Source: Nocardiopsis prasina DSM 43845 (lineage in GTDB: Bacteria; Actinomycetota; Actinomycetes; Streptosporangiales; Streptosporangiaceae). Taken from it: a stretch of 64,000 bases of DNA. Location: contig NZ_ANAE01000143.1 in assembly GCF_000341265.1 (NCBI RefSeq), forward strand, positions 17,728 through 81,727. The letters run 5' to 3'. Both the position numbers and the translations under genes were made by a program. Below are positions 15,884-24,905 of this stretch, in pieces. The number at the start of each line of letters is the position of its first letter. Position 1 is the first letter of the stretch. The notes beneath the pieces are model-generated. The model made no database searches and had not been told where the DNA came from. It saw only the letters and a list, made by a program, of their open reading frames with translations.

Positions 15884-16435
15884 ATGACTTCCGCGCGTGA
15901 TGACCACCAGAGCGCGGGCGAAGAGCCCGCGCGAATGACGTTCTACGAGGCCGTGGGCGGTGAGGAGACCTTCACCCGCCTGGTCCGCCGTTTCTACGAG
16001 GGCGTCGCCGACGACCCCGTGCTGCGGCCCATGTACCCCGAGGAGGATCTGGGCCCCGCCGAGGAGCGGCTGCGTCTGTTCCTCATCCAGTACTGGGGCG
16101 GCCCCCGCACCTACAACGAGCAGCGGGGCCACCCGCGCCTGCGCATGCGCCACGTGCCGTTCCGGATCGGCGCCGCCGAGCGGGACCTGTGGCTCAAGCA
16201 CATGCGTGACGCCGTGGACTCCCTGGACCTGCACGAGGTCCTCGAGCGCCAGCTCTGGGAGTACATGGTGATGGCCGCGCACAGCATGGTGAACGTCGCC
16301 GAGGACGCCACCCCGCCGGCGGTGGTCGAGCCGACCTCACTGCGCGTGGGCGGCGACGGCAAGGTGCGGCGTGACACCGGGGGCGCAGGTGAGGATGACG
16401 ACGGCGAGGCCGTCACCATCTCCCTGAAGCGGTGA
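15884..16435 (+). CDS. glbO: Group II truncated haemoglobin (GlbO type)
   Basis: 183 residues from ATG 15884. The core, about residues 13-135, has the trHbO pattern: [45 protein letters not shown] and [12 protein letters not shown], which contains the expected proximal His. The extra 50 residues at the end are acidic and low complexity. These proteins bind oxygen tightly and are linked to oxidative or nitrosative stress handling in mycobacteria and streptomycetes. Only nine bases separate its stop from the convergent thioesterase gene. Confidence 0.93.
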   Translation: MTSARDDHQSAGEEPARMTFYEAVGGEETFTRLVRRFYEGVADDPVLRPMYPEEDLGPAEERLRLFLIQYWGGPRTYNEQRGHPRLRMRHVPFRIGAAERDLWLKHMRDAVDSLDLHEVLERQLWEYMVMAAHSMVNVAEDATPPAVVEPTSLRVGGDGKVRRDTGGAGEDDDGEAVTISLKR

Positions 16436-16444
16436 CCCGCCCCC

Positions 16445-16891
16445 TCAGGAGAACCTGTGCAGGAGCGAGCGCTCGGCGTCGTTGAGGCGCCGGGCGCTCT
16501 GCGTTGCCACGTCGAAGCCGACCAGGACGGTCCTGGCGCGGAGGTACACGCGGTCCTCGTCGAGGATCTCGTAGTCCATGGTGAAGCTGGCGTTGCGCAC
16601 CCCGGACACCCACAGCTCCACGCGCACCGGCTCGATCCTGGGCAGTAGCGGGGCGACGTAGTCGGCCTCCTGGCGGGCCACCACCGTCGCGCCGAACGCC
16701 TCGGGGGCGTCCCCGCCCGCCCCGAAGTGGAGGAAACCGACGCGGGCGTCCTCAAGGTAGGTCAGCATCCGGACGTTGTTCACGTGCTGCTGCGGGTCAA
16801 GGTCGGCGTAGCGCACCTGGGCCAGGTGAACGTACCGCTGGGGTCCGGTGGTCGCGGCGTTCTCGGCCTCGGTCTGTGTCACGTCCTGCAT
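16445..16891 (-). CDS. Hotdog-fold acyl-CoA thioesterase
   Basis: Start taken at ATG (complement of 16889-16891) behind GGAGAGG; a GTG three codons further in is a possible alternative and a longer frame upstream looks untranslated. The product has 148 residues, normal for 4-hydroxybenzoyl-CoA thioesterase-type enzymes. The motif RYADLDPQQHVNNVRML carries the catalytic-Asp/Asn pattern of this family, and the closing MDYEI and ARTVLVGFD strands fit the fold. Substrate unknown. In actinomycetes this gene often accompanies glbO, as here (convergent). Confidence 0.9.
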   Translation of the reverse strand: MQDVTQTEAENAATTGPQRYVHLAQVRYADLDPQQHVNNVRMLTYLEDARVGFLHFGAGGDAPEAFGATVVARQEADYVAPLLPRIEPVRVELWVSGVRNASFTMDYEILDEDRVYLRARTVLVGFDVATQSARRLNDAERSLLHRFS

Positions 16892-17041
16892 CCTCTCCGC
16901 GGGGTGGGCGCGCCCCGCACCATGTGGTGCGGGACGCGCCCCGACTCCGACGATTCTCCCAAAGACCACCTGGGTGAACCCCGGCGCGGGAGGCCCTCCC
17001 TCTGTGTCCTTGCTCTCCTCACCCGCAGGAGGGCGCCGAGG

Positions 17042-19135
17042 TCAGGGCGTCGAGAGCCCCAAGTGGTGGGCGAGGAAGGCGAGCTGGTCGGCGGTCAGGG
17101 CCGTGCTCCGGCTCACCGACCGGGAGCTGTGCCCGACCTCGGCCTCACGGCGGACGAGGATCGGCTTCTCCTCGACCGGCGCCGAGGTGGCCGACTGCAT
17201 CTCCGCGCACAGTTTGCGCGCGTGCAGCGGGTCCACCCGGGTGTCGTTGTCGAACACCGTGAACAGGGTGGCCGGGTACCGGGTGCCCTCACGCACGTTG
17301 TGGTACGGCGAGTAGCCCAGCAGCCAGCCCAGCTGCTCGGGGTCCTCCGCGCTGCCGTACTCCACGTTCCACAGCTGGCCCAGGCCGAACCTCTCGTAGC
17401 GCACCATGTCCAGCAGCGGCGCCGAGCACACGGCGGCCGAGAACAGGTCCGGGCGCTGGGTGACCATCGATCCCACCAGCAGCCCGCCGTTGCTGCCGCC
17501 CATGACGGCGAGCCGCTCCGGCGTGGTGATCCCGCTGCTGATCAGGTGTTCGGCGGCCGCCGCGCAGTCGTCGAACACGTTCTGCTTGTTGGCGAGCATG
17601 CCACCCCGGTGCCACTCCTCACCCTCCTCCAGACCGCCGCGCAGGTTGGCGACGGCGTACACGCCCCCGGCGCGCACCCACGCCAGGATCGCGGCGGAGT
17701 AGCCCGGGGTGAGGGAGATCTGGAAGCCGCCGTACCCGTAGAGGATGGTCGGCCTCGGACCGTCGGCGGGCTCCGCGGGGGAGACCACCAGCATGCGGAC
17801 GGTGGTGCCGTCCTTGGAGGTGAACGCGACCTGTTCGGTCCGGACCTCGGGCAGGTCGATCTCGCCCGGGAAACCGGCCCACGGGGTCACCTCCCCGCTC
17901 CGCGCGTCGTAGTGGTACACCGACGAGGGGTGGGTGTTGTCGGTGTACCCGAACCACGCCTCGTGCCCGCCCTCGGGCCTGGTGCTCAGCCCGGCGAGGC
18001 TGCCCAGACCGGGCATGGGGAGCGCGCCGAGGCGCTCCCCGGTCTCCGGGTCGTGCCGGGTGATCTCGCTGACGGCGTGCCGGCTCCACACGGCCAGGAG
18101 CTCGGGGGTGCCGTTGCCGTCCCAACCCAGGAGGGAGTGGCCCTCCAGGACCGCCTCCCGGTCCTCGGGGATCAGCGTGGTCCAGTTCTCGTACCCGGGC
18201 GCGGCCGGGTCGGCGACGCACAGGCGCCCGCGCGGGGCCTCACGGTCCGTGAACAGGTACAGGCGGCCGTCCCGGCCCATCGTGGGGTGCAGGTCGGAGT
18301 CGACGCCCTCCTGGACCGTGGCCAGGCGGGGGCTCTCCAGGGGGCCCTCCTCCAGGTCCGCGACCCAGGCGTTGGTCGCGGACGAGGTGCCCCGGACGGA
18401 GGTCAGGACCAGCCAGCGACCGTCCTGGCTCACCTCGACCCCGAAGTACTCGGTCTTCTCCCGGCCCTGGCCGAAGACCAGGGCGTCCTGGTCGTCGGGG
18501 GTGCCCAGCCGGTGCAGGTAGACGCGGCGGTGGTAGGAGGTCTCCTCCTCGGGCACGTCCTCCGGGGGAAGGCGGCGCACGTAGTAGAAGGCCGACGCGT
18601 CCGGCAGCCAGGCCACCGGGCTGTAGCGGGTGCGGTCGATGGGGCCGTCGACGAGCTCGCCGGAGTCGACGTCGATGACGCGCAGCGACGACTCCTCGTT
18701 GCCGCCCTCGGAGAGCTGGTAGGCGAGGAGTCGGCCGTCGGGAGAGGGGCGCCACGCGTCGAGGGTGGTCAGGCCGGAGGGGTCGAGGGCGCCGGGGTCG
18801 ATCAGGACGCGTTCGGGATCGTCACCGTCCCGCACGTGCAGCACCGCGTGCTCCTGGCCGGGGGCACGCCGGGTGACGAAGCGCCGGTCGCCGCGCCAGA
18901 GCGGTGTGCCCTCGTGCCCCGCGCCCATGAGTGAGCGCACCTGATCCGCGAACCAGTCGCGGGTCACGTAGTCGCTCGACAGCTTCTGGTACAGGTCGTC
19001 CTGGGCGTCGGACCACGCCTTGGTGTCCGTGGAGTCGGCGTCCTCCAGCCACCTGTAGGGGTCGCGGACAGTGTGTCCGTGGAGGGTCTCGTTGATGTCC
19101 AGCCGAGTGGCCGGGGGATAGCGGAGTTCGCGCAT
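17042..19135 (-). CDS. Prolyl oligopeptidase, family S9A
   Basis: 697 residues from ATG (complement of 19133-19135), the usual length. The N-terminal seven-bladed propeller (DPYRWLEDADS near residue 20, repeated WSPDG-like blades) is followed from about residue 420 by the alpha/beta hydrolase domain: GYGGFQIS, NLRGGLEEGEEWH, nucleophile Ser548 in GGSNGG, Asp631 in DNDTRVDPLH and His669 in VGHSSR. The canonical His motif is usually GHG; the VGHSSR form is slightly unusual but keeps the His. It should cut short peptides after Pro. No signal peptide, so probably cytosolic. Confidence 0.95.
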   Translation of the reverse strand: MRELRYPPATRLDINETLHGHTVRDPYRWLEDADSTDTKAWSDAQDDLYQKLSSDYVTRDWFADQVRSLMGAGHEGTPLWRGDRRFVTRRAPGQEHAVLHVRDGDDPERVLIDPGALDPSGLTTLDAWRPSPDGRLLAYQLSEGGNEESSLRVIDVDSGELVDGPIDRTRYSPVAWLPDASAFYYVRRLPPEDVPEEETSYHRRVYLHRLGTPDDQDALVFGQGREKTEYFGVEVSQDGRWLVLTSVRGTSSATNAWVADLEEGPLESPRLATVQEGVDSDLHPTMGRDGRLYLFTDREAPRGRLCVADPAAPGYENWTTLIPEDREAVLEGHSLLGWDGNGTPELLAVWSRHAVSEITRHDPETGERLGALPMPGLGSLAGLSTRPEGGHEAWFGYTDNTHPSSVYHYDARSGEVTPWAGFPGEIDLPEVRTEQVAFTSKDGTTVRMLVVSPAEPADGPRPTILYGYGGFQISLTPGYSAAILAWVRAGGVYAVANLRGGLEEGEEWHRGGMLANKQNVFDDCAAAAEHLISSGITTPERLAVMGGSNGGLLVGSMVTQRPDLFSAAVCSAPLLDMVRYERFGLGQLWNVEYGSAEDPEQLGWLLGYSPYHNVREGTRYPATLFTVFDNDTRVDPLHARKLCAEMQSATSAPVEEKPILVRREAEVGHSSRSVSRSTALTADQLAFLAHHLGLSTP

Positions 19136-19343
19136 ACTTCGCACCCTATCCACCGTTATCTCACTGTGTGTGTTCGGCGCGGCGGGAGGATGAATCCGGG
19201 GCGCCGGGACGCAGAATGGGTTCCAGAAAGCGACAACGGGTGTTTTCTGGGCGGCCCGACGTAAATTGGGGTGGCGCCGGAGCGGTCCGAACAAGCAAAC
19301 TGAATGCGGGACGCAACTCGGCGGGAACCACCGGGAGGTCCGT

Positions 19344-19466
19344 GTGGCAAGGCGTACGGAGACACCGATCCTCGGGTCGGTGCACAGGGAGGTCACCTGG
19401 CTGGCTGATCGGCTGGCCGGGGAAGAGACACGGCGGTCGCACGCGGCCGTCGGGGCGACGCGATGA
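19344..19466 (+). CDS. Small basic protein coupled to HNH gene, unknown
   Basis: A 40-residue frame from GTG 19344 with GGGAGG five bases upstream; product starts VARRTETPILGSVHREVTWL. Its stop codon overlaps the HNH start in an ATGA arrangement, which argues for translational coupling. The residue make-up looks like a real protein (an amphipathic WLADRLAGEE helix), unlike the frame further upstream. No family recognised. Confidence 0.45.
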   Translation: MARRTETPILGSVHREVTWLADRLAGEETRRSHAAVGATR

Positions 19467-20014
19467 GCGCCCGACGCAGCCGGGAGGGTGGTCCAGGTAC
19501 CGCCCGCCGCCACGTGCTGCTGCTCAACGCCAGCTTTGAACCACTGACGACGCTGCCCCTGCGCAGAGCGATCCTGCTCGTGCTGCGCGAGAAGGCGGAG
19601 GTCGTTCACGATGACGGCGCGGGGGCGGTGCTGCACTCGGCGACGCGCTCCTACGACGTACCGTCGGTGATCAGGCTTCGGCGCTACATCAGCGTCCCCT
19701 ACAGCCGGAGAGTGCCCCTCACCCGGGTGGCGCTCATGCGGCGGGACCGGCACATCTGCGGTTACTGCGGGAAGAAGGCGGAGACGATCGACCACGTCAT
19801 CCCCCGGAGCCGCGGTGGCGCGCACGTGTGGGAGAACGTGGTGGCGGCATGCAAGCCGTGCAACCACCGGAAGGCGGACAAGTTCCTGGACGAGATCGGC
19901 TGGGAACTGCACATCACCCCCAAGGTGCCCAAGGGCCCCCACTGGCGGTTGATCAACGGTGACCTGCACGGTGACCCCCAGTGGGAACCGTACATGGCGC
20001 ATCTGGCCGCCTAG
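19463..20014 (+). CDS. HNH endonuclease-family protein
   Basis: 183 residues from ATG 19463. The N-terminal half (HVLLLNASFEPLTTLPLRRA) is the common domain of this actinobacterial family; the C-terminal half holds the HNH/zinc site: CGYCGKK, DHVIPRSRGG, WENVVAACKPCNHRK. The two CxxC pairs and the DH..PRSRGG motif are intact, so a metal-dependent nick or cut activity is likely. The family is near-universal in actinomycetes and not tied to mobile elements or phage terminases here. A strong terminator follows. Confidence 0.9.
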   Translation: MSARRSREGGPGTARRHVLLLNASFEPLTTLPLRRAILLVLREKAEVVHDDGAGAVLHSATRSYDVPSVIRLRRYISVPYSRRVPLTRVALMRRDRHICGYCGKKAETIDHVIPRSRGGAHVWENVVAACKPCNHRKADKFLDEIGWELHITPKVPKGPHWRLINGDLHGDPQWEPYMAHLAA

Positions 20015-20057
20015 GCGGCAGCAAGGGTCGGAACCGGGCGTCCCACCCGGCCCGGAC

Positions 20058-20100
20058 GGCGCCCCCGGTGAGTCGACCCCGTCGACTCGCCGGGGGCGCC
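20058..20100 (+). terminator. Terminator after the HNH gene
   Basis: A 20-base-pair stem (one G-T): GGCGCCCCCGGTGAGTCGAC with GTCGACTCGCCGGGGGCGCC, loop CCC. One of the longest hairpins in the window. Confidence 0.88.
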
Positions 20101-20160
20101 CCCGTGCACCGGGTCGGGGAGGGGCTGGAGACCGACCCCGTCCCGGCCTATCCTTGGGTC

Positions 20161-20367
20161 ATGCCCCGATACGACTTCCGCTGCCGCGAGTGCGGCGACA
20201 CCTTCGAGCTCTCCCGTCCCATGGCCGAGTCCGACGCCCCCGCCGACTGTCCCCGGGGCCACGACGACACCGTTCGCCTGCTGTCCACCGTGGCGGTGGG
20301 CGGACGCGCCGCCGCCCCCGCGTCCTCCGGTGGGGGAGGCTGCTGCGGGGGCGGCTGCTGCGGCTGA
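20161..20367 (+). CDS. FmdB-type zinc-ribbon protein
   Basis: 68 residues from ATG 20161. MPRYDFRCRECGDTFELSRP is the standard start of FmdB/CxxC regulatory-type zinc ribbons. The second metal pair is CPRGH, a Cys/His version common in actinobacteria. The tail is Gly/Cys-rich, GGGGCCGGGCCG. Function of the family is unclear (once linked to amide/formamide gene regulation). The gene is convergent with ilvD, seven bases apart. Confidence 0.88.
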   Translation: MPRYDFRCRECGDTFELSRPMAESDAPADCPRGHDDTVRLLSTVAVGGRAAAPASSGGGGCCGGGCCG

Positions 20368-20374
20368 GGCCGCC

Positions 20375-22237
20375 CTACCTCTCGATCTGGGTGACGTCGC
20401 GCGCCGCGCCGGTGGAGGCCGAGGTGGCCATCGCCGCGTAGGCGCGCAGCGCGGCGGTCACCGGGCGCTGGCGGTCGCGCGGCTGGAACCGGCCCAGCTC
20501 CTTGAGCAGGCGCTCCCTGCGTGTGTTCAGCTCCTCCTCGCCGACCTCCAGCACGATGCCCCGGTTCGGGATGTCGATGCTGATGGTGTCGCCGTCCTCG
20601 ACCAGGGCGATGTCGCCGCCCGCGGCCGCCTCGGGGGAGGCGTGGCCGATGGACAGCCCCGAGGTGCCGCCGGAGAAGCGGCCGTCGGTGATGAGCGCGC
20701 AGGCCTTGCCCAGGCCGCGGCCCTTGAGGAAGCTCGTCGGGTACAGCATCTCCTGCATCCCGGGGCCGCCCTTGGGGCCCTCGTAGCGGATGACCACCAC
20801 GTCACCGGGTTCGATCTGCTTGTTGAGGATGCCGTCCACGGCGTCCTCCTGCGACTCGAACACCTTCGCGGGCCCGGAGAAGGTCCACAGCTCCTCCTCC
20901 ACACCGGCGGTCTTGACGATCGCGCCGTCCGGGGCGAGGTTGCCGAACAGCACGGCCAGGCCGCCGTCCTTGGTGTAGGCGTGCTCCACGGAGCGGATGC
21001 AGCCCTTCTCGCGGTCGGCGTCCAGCGTGTCCCAGCGGACGCTCTGGGAGTAGGCCTTGGTGGTGCGCACACCGCCGGGGGCGGCGTGGAACAGCTCCAC
21101 GGCCTCGGGCAGCACCGCATCCGAGGCGATGTCCCACTCGGCGAGGAACTCGCCCACGGTCTTTCCGTGCACGGTGGGCAGCGAGGTGTCGAGCAGGCCG
21201 CCCCGGGCCAGCTCGCCCAGGATGGCGGGGATGCCGCCCGCCCGGTGGACGTCCTCGATGTGGTACTTCTCGGTGTTCGGCGCGACCTTGCACAGGCAGG
21301 GGACGCGGCGGGAGACGGCGTCGATCTCGGGCAGCCCGAAGTCCACTCCGGCCTCGGTGGCGGTGGCCAGCAGGTGCAGGATCGTGTTGGTGGAGCCGCC
21401 CATGGCCACGTCCAGCGCCATGGCGTTGCCGAAGGCCGCGGGGGTGGCGATGGACAGCGGCAGCACGGAGGCGTCGTCGTCGCGGTAGTAGCGCTGGGCG
21501 GCCTCCACCACCAGGCGCCCGGCGTCCTCGTAGAGGGCCTTGCGCGCGGTGTGGGTGGCCAGGACCGTGCCGTTGCCGGGCAGGGCCAGCCCCATGGCTT
21601 CGGTGAGGCAGTTCATCGAGTTGGCGGTGAACATGCCCGAGCAGGAGCCGCAGGTGGGGCAGGCGTTCTCCTCCATCTCGTCCAGCTCGGCCTGGGAGAC
21701 GCTCTCGTCCGCCGCCGCGATCATGGGGTTGATCAGGTCGAGCTTGCGGACCGTGGTGGCGGTGCCGTCGACCACCGTGACCTTCCCGGCCTCCATGGGG
21801 CCGCCGGAAACGAACACGGTGGGGATGTTCAGGCGCATCGCGGCGAGCAGCATGCCCGGGGTGATCTTGTCGCAGTTGGACACGCACACCAGGGCGTCGG
21901 CGCAGTGCGCGTTGACCATGTACTCGAGCGAGTCGGCGATCAGCTCGCGGCTGGGCAGCGAGTAGAGCATGCCGCCGTGGCCCATCGCGATACCGTCGTC
22001 GACGGCGATGGAGTTGAACTCGCGGGGCACGCCGCCCGCCTGGCGGATGGCGTTCGCGACGACCTCGGCGACCTCGCGCAGGTGCACGTGTCCGGGCACG
22101 AACTCCGTGAAGCTGTTGGCCACGGCCACGATGGGCTTGCCGAAGTCCTCGCGCTCCACGCCGGTGGCGCGCATGAGGGCGCGGGCACCTGCCATGTTCC
22201 TGCCGTGGGTGACCGTGCGTGAGCGTAGGGCTGGCAT
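20375..22237 (-). CDS. ilvD: Dihydroxy-acid dehydratase
   Basis: 620 residues from ATG (complement of 22235-22237), with GGGAG upstream; an ATG 15 bases earlier has no ribosome site. Family motifs are complete: [19 protein letters not shown], the cluster cysteines in SNCDKITPG and [26 protein letters not shown], and GPKGGPGM. The enzyme dehydrates dihydroxy-isovalerate and its methyl homologue, the third step of valine and isoleucine synthesis, using an Fe-S cluster. No other ilv gene is beside it. Confidence 0.97.
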   Translation of the reverse strand: MPALRSRTVTHGRNMAGARALMRATGVEREDFGKPIVAVANSFTEFVPGHVHLREVAEVVANAIRQAGGVPREFNSIAVDDGIAMGHGGMLYSLPSRELIADSLEYMVNAHCADALVCVSNCDKITPGMLLAAMRLNIPTVFVSGGPMEAGKVTVVDGTATTVRKLDLINPMIAAADESVSQAELDEMEENACPTCGSCSGMFTANSMNCLTEAMGLALPGNGTVLATHTARKALYEDAGRLVVEAAQRYYRDDDASVLPLSIATPAAFGNAMALDVAMGGSTNTILHLLATATEAGVDFGLPEIDAVSRRVPCLCKVAPNTEKYHIEDVHRAGGIPAILGELARGGLLDTSLPTVHGKTVGEFLAEWDIASDAVLPEAVELFHAAPGGVRTTKAYSQSVRWDTLDADREKGCIRSVEHAYTKDGGLAVLFGNLAPDGAIVKTAGVEEELWTFSGPAKVFESQEDAVDGILNKQIEPGDVVVIRYEGPKGGPGMQEMLYPTSFLKGRGLGKACALITDGRFSGGTSGLSIGHASPEAAAGGDIALVEDGDTISIDIPNRGIVLEVGEEELNTRRERLLKELGRFQPRDRQRPVTAALRAYAAMATSASTGAARDVTQIER

Positions 22238-22408
22238 GGGGTGGACTCCCATCGATACGGGTGTTTCCCCACGATGGTAGTCCCCTTCAGGGGCAGGTTC
22301 GGTCTCGCCGGAGGAGACGCCCGTTCCGGATGTTGAGATAGGTCGAGGTGGAGGCCCCCGTTCGCCGTGTCTTCGGGGGGTGTTCGGGCCGGTCCCGGAA
22401 ACGCGGGA

Positions 22409-22445
22409 GGCCCGGAGGCCACGACGGTGTGGCTGGTTCCGGGCC
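22409..22445 (-). terminator. Terminator after the NERD gene
   Basis: On the minus strand GGCCCGG pairs with CCGGGCC, with an inner GCCAC/GTGGC stem; it lies 25 bases beyond the NERD stop, between it and ilvD. Confidence 0.72.
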
Positions 22446-22469
22446 TTGGTGCGATGGAGGGGGACGGGG

Positions 22470-23297
22470 TCAGTAGCGCGGCGGCAGGGCCTTGCTGGCG
22501 GCCTGGTAGATCTCCTCGATCTCGGTCTCACTCAGGCGGTCGCGTCCGCTGCGCAGCCACTTGCGGACCTTGGTGCCGGTGATGATGTCCACGCCCCGCA
22601 GCCGGTGACTGTCCCAGGGCATGCCCGGGCCGTAGATGGCCAGGGAGGCGCGCACCGAGATGTCGCGGCCGAGCTCCTTGCTGATGAGCTCCTCCGCGCG
22701 CTTGGCCTCCTCCAGGGCCTCGTCGATGCGCTCGTTCTTGCTGAACCGGCCGTGGTAGAGCTTCTCCAGCTTGTTGCGCAGCGGGAGACGCTTGTCCCAG
22801 GACTCCGAGTCGATGGCGAACGCGCCGCGCCGACCCACGATGAAGTGGTCGATCTGCCCGTTGCCGCCGGGGACGGCGCGCGCGTGGAGGACGCGGTAGC
22901 CGAGCTGCTTCATGAGTTTGAGCTGGACCTCGGTACGGCGTTGGGCCGCCGAGGGCTTGCGCCAGCGGGGGATCTCCGACTCCCGGCGGGCGCTCCAGAC
23001 CATCACCCCGACCAGGACGATGAGACCGAGGGTGACGCCGATCCTCCAGTCTCCGGTGAGCATGCCGAAGGCACCCGCCACCGCCCCGGCCGGAACGCTC
23101 CGGAAGATCCAGCGGCGGACGGCGTCGTTCGACTTCAGAGCCCCGTACAGGGCCCTGGTGTTCGCCGCCCCGCCTTCCTTGCGTTGGTTGGGGAAGAAGA
23201 GGGCCTCGGGTCGTTCGTGCTCCGACCCGTCGGAGGATGAGCTACGACCGTTCACTCTGGTTGCCGATTCCACGACGGACAGGTTAGTTCCATCCAT
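22470..23297 (-). CDS. NERD-domain membrane protein
   Basis: 275 residues from ATG (complement of 23295-23297). An acidic/polar leader is followed by two hydrophobic helices near residues 68-103 ([14 protein letters not shown] and [16 protein letters not shown]). From about 115 the nuclease-related domain (NERD) is visible: [40 protein letters not shown]. The Asp in QIDH and the Asp/Glu of the next strand match the predicted PD-(D/E)xK-like centre, although Gly-rich family motifs vary. Biochemical role unknown; DNA processing is the usual guess. Confidence 0.87.
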   Translation of the reverse strand: MDGTNLSVVESATRVNGRSSSSDGSEHERPEALFFPNQRKEGGAANTRALYGALKSNDAVRRWIFRSVPAGAVAGAFGMLTGDWRIGVTLGLIVLVGVMVWSARRESEIPRWRKPSAAQRRTEVQLKLMKQLGYRVLHARAVPGGNGQIDHFIVGRRGAFAIDSESWDKRLPLRNKLEKLYHGRFSKNERIDEALEEAKRAEELISKELGRDISVRASLAIYGPGMPWDSHRLRGVDIITGTKVRKWLRSGRDRLSETEIEEIYQAASKALPPRY

Positions 23298-23465
23298 ATC
23301 CGAGTCCTAGTGCATTACTTCTCACACTTTTCTTCCCTGATGTCCTGGCGCCCAAGCGTGTCCGGGGCGTCGGAACGGGGAAGGATTGCTCTTTCGTCAC
23401 CTCTCTGGAGAAGTACCGTTCTTCGGCGTGGTGCCCGTTGCCCTACCCGGTTAACCTCGGGTGGC

Positions 23466-24905
23466 ATGACCAGAATTCATGAACTTCCCGCGCACCGACT
23501 CGCCGCGTTGGTCCGCAGTCGTGAACTGTCGCCTGTTGAGATCGCTGAGCACTATCTCGAGCGAATTCGGAGGTTGGACGACCGGTACGGCGCCTACGTT
23601 ACGGTCGCTGAAGAATTGGCTCTGGAACAGGCCCGAAATGCACAGAAACGCGTTCTGAGCGACACGCCGGACGATCTGCCCCCGCTCCTCGGTGTCCCGT
23701 TGCCCATCAAGGACCTGGACACCCTCGCCGGAGTCCGCGTCACCTTCGGCTCACGCCTGTACGCCGACCTCGTGGCACCCACCGACTCGGCGGCGGTCGC
23801 CCAGCTGCGCGAGGCGGGCGCGGTCTTCCTCGGCAAGACCAACACCCCCGAGTTCGGCGCCACCTGCCACACCGAGAACGCCGTCGCCCCACCCAGCCGC
23901 AACCCCTGGGACACCACCCGATCGCCGGGCGGTTCCAGCGGGGGCGCCGCCGCGGCCGTGGCCGCCGGGCTCGCACCCGTGGCCCAGGGCAGCGACGGCG
24001 GCGGGTCCATCCGCATTCCGGCGAGTGTCTGCGGCCTCTTCGGGCTCAAGCCCACCCGGGGGCGGGTCTCCCTTGGACCCGACCGCGCCGACCTCAACGG
24101 ACTGTCCACGGCGGGACCGATCACCCGCACGGTCCTGGACGCCGCCCTGATGCTGGACGCCATGGCGGTCAACCTCCCCGGCGACCTGTTCACCGCTCCG
24201 CCCCTGCCCCCCGGCGAGACCTTCGCCGACCACGCCCGGCGCGAACCCGGACGGCTGCGCCTCGCCCGCTACTCCGACACCGGGTCCACGGGCATCTCCG
24301 TCCACCCCGACGTGCTCGCCGCCCACGAGGAGACCACCCGGCTGCTCCTGGAGCTGGGCCACGAGGTCGAGGAGATCGACAACCCCTTCGAGTCCGCCTT
24401 CGGAGGGACCTTCGCCGACGACTTCCCGTACCTGTGGGCGGCCATCGCCTCGGCCACGCCCGTCGACCCGGCCCGCGAGGGCGAGCTCACACCGATCTAC
24501 CAGTGGCTCCGCGAACGCGCCCGCCGGACCACCGTCCCCGAACACGTGCAGGCCACCGCCCGCCTCCAGCGCGGCACCCGCGCGATGCTCACGGCCACGG
24601 AACGCTTCGACGCCGTCCTGAGCCCCACCCTGGCCCGGCCGCCGGTGCCGATCGGGCACTTCACCTCGGGCGGACCGGAGGAGGAGTTCCGGCTCATGAC
24701 CGAGTTCACCCCGTTCACCTCGATCTACAACGTGACCGGGCAGCCCTCGGTGAGCGTCCCGCTGCACTGGTCGCCGAGCGGTCTGCCGATCGGCTCCATG
24801 CTCACGGGGCGGATGGGCGGTGAGGGGACCCTTCTGTCCTTGTCGGCGCAGCTGGAGCGGGCCCGTCCATGGGCACACCGGGTTCCCGGGGGCTGGACGG
24901 ACTGA
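23466..24905 (+). CDS. Amidase-signature family amidase
   Basis: 479 residues from ATG 23466; a longer frame back to 23310 looks untranslated. The amidase-signature triad is intact: Lys in LPIKDLD, the cis-Ser in GGSSGGAAAA and the nucleophile Ser in GSDGGGSIRIPA. It hydrolyses an amide, substrate unknown. It is not a GatA: no gatB/gatC nearby. The last 104 bases overlap the end of the convergent MFS gene on the other strand. Confidence 0.93.
   Translation: MTRIHELPAHRLAALVRSRELSPVEIAEHYLERIRRLDDRYGAYVTVAEELALEQARNAQKRVLSDTPDDLPPLLGVPLPIKDLDTLAGVRVTFGSRLYADLVAPTDSAAVAQLREAGAVFLGKTNTPEFGATCHTENAVAPPSRNPWDTTRSPGGSSGGAAAAVAAGLAPVAQGSDGGGSIRIPASVCGLFGLKPTRGRVSLGPDRADLNGLSTAGPITRTVLDAALMLDAMAVNLPGDLFTAPPLPPGETFADHARREPGRLRLARYSDTGSTGISVHPDVLAAHEETTRLLLELGHEVEEIDNPFESAFGGTFADDFPYLWAAIASATPVDPAREGELTPIYQWLRERARRTTVPEHVQATARLQRGTRAMLTATERFDAVLSPTLARPPVPIGHFTSGGPEEEFRLMTEFTPFTSIYNVTGQPSVSVPLHWSPSGLPIGSMLTGRMGGEGTLLSLSAQLERARPWAHRVPGGWTD

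Noticed and set aside
16727..18934. Long plus-strand open frame opposite the prolyl oligopeptidase gene
   Set aside because: The same G/C shadow effect; the true gene has a full catalytic triad on the minus strand.
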